Shown here: piece by piece, positions 60,498-64,000 of the stretch
Layout: every line of letters starts with the position of its first letter
Numbering within the stretch: the first letter of the stretch is position 1
DNA from: Vibrio sp. JC009
GTDB taxonomy: Bacteria > Pseudomonadota > Gammaproteobacteria > Enterobacterales > Vibrionaceae
Assembly: GCF_029016485.1 (NCBI RefSeq)
Contig: NZ_CP092107.1
Span: 1,550,001 to 1,614,000 of the forward strand
Length of the DNA stretch: 64,000 bases
Direction: 5' to 3'
Program-made: the position numbers and the translations under genes
Notes under the pieces: model-generated
The model's database searches: none
Seen by the model: only the letters and a program-made list of their open reading frames with translations
What the model was told of the DNA's origin: nothing

Positions 60498-61289
60498 ATG
60501 GACGCATATGAACAGGAACAGCTTGCTGAAATTGAAAAATGGAAGCAGGAAGAGCCCGGTCTGGCCAGCCAGACACTTTCTACTGTTACTAAACCTCTGT
60601 CATGGCTTGCCTCAAAGGTCATACCTACAACGCTTGTCCAAAAGGCGATTGATGGGTTTGATTCCATTTCCCAGGGCTCACTTAATTCCAAAGATATATT
60701 AAAAGAGGCTAAGGTTTCCTCTATAAAAGAGTTGAGACACAAAAACCTTGAGGAGTGCGACGCCCTGGCCAAAAGCGTCCATAACTGGGCGAACGGTATG
60801 GCCGGAGCCAGTGGTGGTGTTTTTGGTGCTACCGGGGTGGGCGGAGTTCCTCTTGATCTGGCTACACTTATCACCCTTTCCTTAAGGACCATTCATAAAG
60901 TCGGCCTCTGCTATGGGTTCGAAAACCTGAATCAACAGTTTGTGCTGGGAGTTCTGGCTGTATCCAGCGCAGGGAACAGAAGCGAAAAAAGAGAGTCGCT
61001 TGAGTTGGTCAGGGAGGTGGAGCAAGTGGTCATTTATGAAATCAGTGAAGATGCTGTGCGCGATACCCTGATATCTAAAGCTGTTAGTAAGAGTGTATTT
61101 AGTGCCCGTGGAGTCAGCAAACAGCTTGGTCAATATCTGGCACAACGCAAGTCACTGCAGGTTGTTCCCGTGGTTGGTGGTGTAGTTAGCGGCGTGAGCA
61201 ATATCTCTTTTGTTTCCGATGTTGCCTGGGCCGCCCGGCGTATCTGCCAGGAGATGTGGCTGATTGAAAACGGTCGTCTGGATCCGTAG
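60498..61289 (+). CDS. EcsC family protein
   Basis: A 263-residue protein of the EcsC family. The family region (about 90-250) includes GMAGASGGVFGATGVGGVPL and DLATLITLSLRTIHKVGLCYG, then VVPVVGGVVSGVSNISFV. Two or three weakly hydrophobic Gly-rich segments suggest membrane association. EcsC is named from the Bacillus Ecs ABC transporter locus, but its role is unknown. It follows the MarR gene by six bases and may be co-transcribed with the metal pump. Confidence 0.85.
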   Translation: MDAYEQEQLAEIEKWKQEEPGLASQTLSTVTKPLSWLASKVIPTTLVQKAIDGFDSISQGSLNSKDILKEAKVSSIKELRHKNLEECDALAKSVHNWANGMAGASGGVFGATGVGGVPLDLATLITLSLRTIHKVGLCYGFENLNQQFVLGVLAVSSAGNRSEKRESLELVREVEQVVIYEISEDAVRDTLISKAVSKSVFSARGVSKQLGQYLAQRKSLQVVPVVGGVVSGVSNISFVSDVAWAARRICQEMWLIENGRLDP

Positions 61290-61427
61290 AAACCGTAAAT
61301 ACTAAATAGTAACTTCCCGAACCCTGTCGGTATAAATCCCCACAATATAGGTGGTGAATAAGGCGGCATTATCTATACTGATAGATGACACAGTAAGGCA
61401 TGTGTTATGTCTTTCATGGAGGTTGCC

Positions 61428-63542
61428 ATGGACGGAAAATCCCGAATTAACGGCAATTATATCTTGAGTTGTTTGCTATTATGTTCAGCCTTATTTGCAA
61501 CGATGTTACCTTTCGCTATAGCCAAAAATGATAAAAACATTGGCCTGTCACAACTCCTTCAGTTATCTCTGGTAGAATTGCAGCTTATTGAGGTTTATAC
61601 CGCCAGCCGTGATTTCACCTCTATCGAAGAAGCCCCATCTGTGATGACGGTCATCACTGCAGAACAGATTAAACGGCAGGGCTTGAAATCCCTTAGTGAG
61701 GTACTGGAACGTATTCCCGGATTCTTTATGGATTACCGTAATAAGGTATTGCCTTCATATGTTTACCACCGCGGGGCATTGACCGGTAATAGCAGCGGGG
61801 TCTTGTTTCTTTTAGATGGTGTGCCGCAAAACTTTCAATATGCTTACGGTATCGATTCGCAGCACATTTTTCCAAATCTATACCATGTTAAACGTATAGA
61901 GATAGTGCGGGGCTCAAGCTCAACATTATGGGGTAGCGATGCATCCACTGGTGTTATCAATATCATAACCTATGACGGCAGCGAACTGGACAGCCTGGCC
62001 GGGGAGTATGGCACCTTTAGTGCCACTTATGATCATCAGTTCAGGGACAATCGCCATATTACGAACCTAAATTGGGGCAGGCGGTTTGATCAGGGTGATG
62101 CAATGTTCAATATCACCTATAGTGAAAGCGATGCTGACCTTATTGGCCACAATAACAGTTCTTATGTAGGTTGGGATGCTTTGCGGCCCAGTCATGATAT
62201 CCATTTCAAAGGCTCTTATCAGGATCTGACTCTGTTGGCCCGTCATGCCAGGCTTGCTTATGCTGGTACTCAGTTTTACCTTCATGACACCTATGTTCCG
62301 GAATTAGACAATGATGTTGTCGGCGACCGCAGGATGGAGATAGAGTCATTAGGAATCGCGCATAGCTGGCAGCTCAATGACGCCTACAGCCTTGAGGCTT
62401 CGGCTAACTACGTGGGACAATCGGTGGGAAGATATCTGACCGTAGCTTATTTTCCCTCTCTTTCGAACGACCAATATCTCGGTGATGAGTTTGCGGAGAA
62501 AAAATATTTCTCTGATGTGATTGTTCGCCATCAGGCTGATGACTGGCGAAGCAAAGCGGGAGTGCACTGGAGCCTGATCGATTTTGCCGGCAATGCTGTA
62601 ACACAGGCGGAAAGGTTGCCGGGGATCGAGCGCGCATATGCTTTTTTTGCAGAGACAGAATACCGGGGCTTTGATGATCTGGCACTAACTGCGGGGGTTA
62701 GAGTCGAGAGAAATGATTTGCGTAGTGACAGTACCGATGTGATGCCTCGTCTTTCAGCGATATATCACCTGTCTCCCGACTGGAATCTGAGGTATGCCTA
62801 CAGTACAGGTATCGTTCGTCCTCAGCGTGTATACAATGTTGGTGATGGCTGGGTACTTTTCACCGTAGATGAAACAACAGGTCAGAAAATATATGCTTCA
62901 GGTACCGATACTTCGCAAACGACAACGACCAATGAACTACAGCTTAACTACCAAACCGACAAACTCAATGTAGCTGCGACTTTGTTTTATGCTGAGGCTA
63001 AAGACAGTTTCACCTGAATAGGAAGGGATGCCACTGCTCCACCCGATAGTTTTAATAGTTACCAATATTGGTACGGTAATATCGAGAAAATACGTTCACG
63101 TGGTGTGGAGCTGGAGTTAGCCTATCTGCCCACTGAATATCTGCGCTTTTATGGCAATCTAACCTACCAGAATGCAGAGTACGCTTCGCCTTATGCTACA
63201 ACATTAGGAGGCGCAGAAAGATTTGAAATGTTTGAAACCGGCCAGAGAACCTTGCGAACTCCGGATACTATGTGGAATCTGGGTATTGACTACGACGTGA
63301 CAAATCAGTTTTCACTTAATGCACATTACCGGGGTTTCAGTGGTGTACTCATTTCTGCTGATGAAGAAGAAGGTACCATCGATTACCTTGATCTCAACCT
63401 GAGATACCTGGATGCCTTTGTAAAAGACAGTGAAGTTTCCCTTTATGTTAAAAACGTATTTGATAATCTGGATCATCGAGGCTCACGAGGATTTAGTGAG
63501 GCAGGGCAGGAGTGGGGAGTTAGTTTTACTCTGAGTTTTTAA
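61428..63542 (+). pseudogene. TonB-dependent receptor interrupted by in-frame TGA
   Basis: A TonB-dependent outer-membrane receptor of about 704 codons. Signal: hydrophobic segment ending near AIAKN. Plug domain (about 45-180): SVMTVITAEQIKRQGLKSLSEVLERIPG, VLFLLDGVPQ and IEIVRGSSSTLWGSDASTGVINI. Barrel to the C-terminal VSFTLSF. A single TGA at 63015-63017 splits it after KDSFT; the same frame continues without any other defect (IGRDATAPPDSF and so on) to the stop at 63542. TGG (Trp) is the most likely ancestral codon. Start at 61428 follows GGAGG. The truncated product would lack the last part of the barrel and should not fold. Confidence 0.85.
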
Positions 63543-63563
63543 TACTTTAAAAAAATACAAACT

Positions 63564-63598
63564 AACGCCATGAAGCAATAACTCTATGGCGTTATTTT
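63564..63598 (+). terminator. receptor terminator
   Basis: AACGCCAT (63564-63571) pairs with ATGGCGTT (63586-63593), followed by ATTTTAA. Confidence 0.65.
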
Positions 63599-63818
63599 AA
63601 TGGAATTTGTTGATTTCTATTTTTTATCAATAAGTTAATTGCTTTGGAGGGTTATAAAAGTCATTTACGCCATTTGACGCATTAAAGACCAAATTTTAAG
63701 AGTTTTAAATCACATTACCTATTTCATGTTTCGCGAATAATTTAACCATCAACTCGGCAGGAAGAAAAAATAACCCTCCGATTGAAATTAAATTAAATAA
63801 CCATAATAGGGAAGTTCC

Positions 63819-64000
63819 ATGAACATGAAACTAAAAAGCGTAATGATTGGTGCAGCGGTTGCTTCTGTTGCGGCTATGCCTTTAAGCAGTGCTATGGCGA
63901 AAGATTACCCACCAAGAACGATGTCAATGGTTGCTCCTTCTGGCGCAGGCGGCGGCTGGGATTTAACAATCCGTACCGTGGCTAAGACCCTGAAAGACAC
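63819..64000 (+). CDS. TctC/Bug-family binding protein, 5' part only
   Basis: The first 60 codons of a second tricarboxylate-type binding protein. Sec signal (MKLKSVMIGAAVASVAAMPL, then SSAMA) and the mature start KDYPPRTMSMVAPSGAGGGWDLTIRTVAK match the TctC/Bug group. ATG at 63819 is preceded by AGGGAAG. The gene runs past the right edge. It is not closely similar to the tctC at 18073, which is a lipoprotein. The preceding 220 bp hold its promoter, without a clear operator. Confidence 0.85.
   Translation, partial: MNMKLKSVMIGAAVASVAAMPLSSAMAKDYPPRTMSMVAPSGAGGGWDLTIRTVAKTLKD

Noticed and set aside
63015..63017. TGA as a selenocysteine codon
   Set aside because: No stem-loop of SECIS type is evident just after it, and TonB receptors are not selenoproteins; nonsense mutation is simpler.
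63609..63631. FNR-type box (TTGAT and ATCAA near the end)
   Set aside because: The half-sites are 11 bp apart rather than four, so they do not form a Crp/Fnr operator.

Overview
The window looks like a chromosomal segment of a marine gammaproteobacterium, most probably Vibrionaceae. Grounds: a CsrB-type sRNA, YibL, AcnB, MalM, NnrS, a MneA/GDT1 manganese exporter, many Fur-type and FNR-type operators, and moderate GC. The genus cannot be settled from the sequence alone. No rRNA, tRNA, CRISPR array, insertion sequence or prophage was seen.

Layout. (1) 191-12466: end of a maltose-type locus (malM), then a beta-glucan (laminarin-like) locus: GH16 lipoprotein, GH30, a maltoporin-like porin, a GAAAGCG-type operator region, and further on an AraC regulator divergent from a GH3 beta-glucosidase; yibL and a chemoreceptor lie between. 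(2) 12489-15304: a CsrB sRNA on the minus strand, then a PhoU-like protein and a Pit phosphate permease. (3) 15964-22521: a tripartite tricarboxylate (Tct) uptake operon, divergent CitA-like sensor kinase and a diguanylate cyclase. (4) 23306-25885: acnB. (5) 25973-35895: iron-controlled genes: a methyltransferase, a P1B-type ATPase, a small Fur-controlled gene, then a six-gene operon ending in a CPC-less P1B-type ATPase that closely resembles the fez (ferrosome) operons of Shewanella and Rhodopseudomonas. (6) 35992-50606: a FecBCD-like ABC importer, a DUF364 protein, two paralogous NitT/TauT-like ABC importers, NnrS, an outer-membrane barrel protein, a Crp/Fnr-type regulator, a DUF2249/CMD/DUF1858 protein and cupins. 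(7) 50622-56853: a third P1B-type ATPase, a decayed gdt1 copy, and an Rrf2-led operon with a signal-less ABC binding protein, a HypB-like GTPase, an ABC-type ATPase and a zinc-ribbon protein, but no permease. (8) 57025-61289: metal export genes (10TM exporter, MneA, CDF pump with MarR regulator) and EcsC. (9) 61428-64000: a TonB-dependent receptor broken by an in-frame TGA and the start of a second TctC-like binding protein.

How it fits together. Regions 5-7 read as one programme for metal handling without oxygen. At least five promoters carry a TTGAT-N4-ATCAA (FNR-type) palindrome, and four of these have a Fur-like element placed on or next to the -10 box. At two of them the palindrome centre is exactly 29.5 bp from a TAATAA -10, the geometry of class II FNR activation. 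The local Crp/Fnr-type regulator keeps the E-x2-SR DNA-reading residues but lacks the FNR cysteine cluster. The likely logic is expression under low oxygen (or nitric oxide) plus low iron. That agrees with the published role of ferrosomes in anaerobic adaptation to iron starvation. The ferrosome-like operon and the Rrf2/GTPase/ATPase module are the two systems most worth testing.
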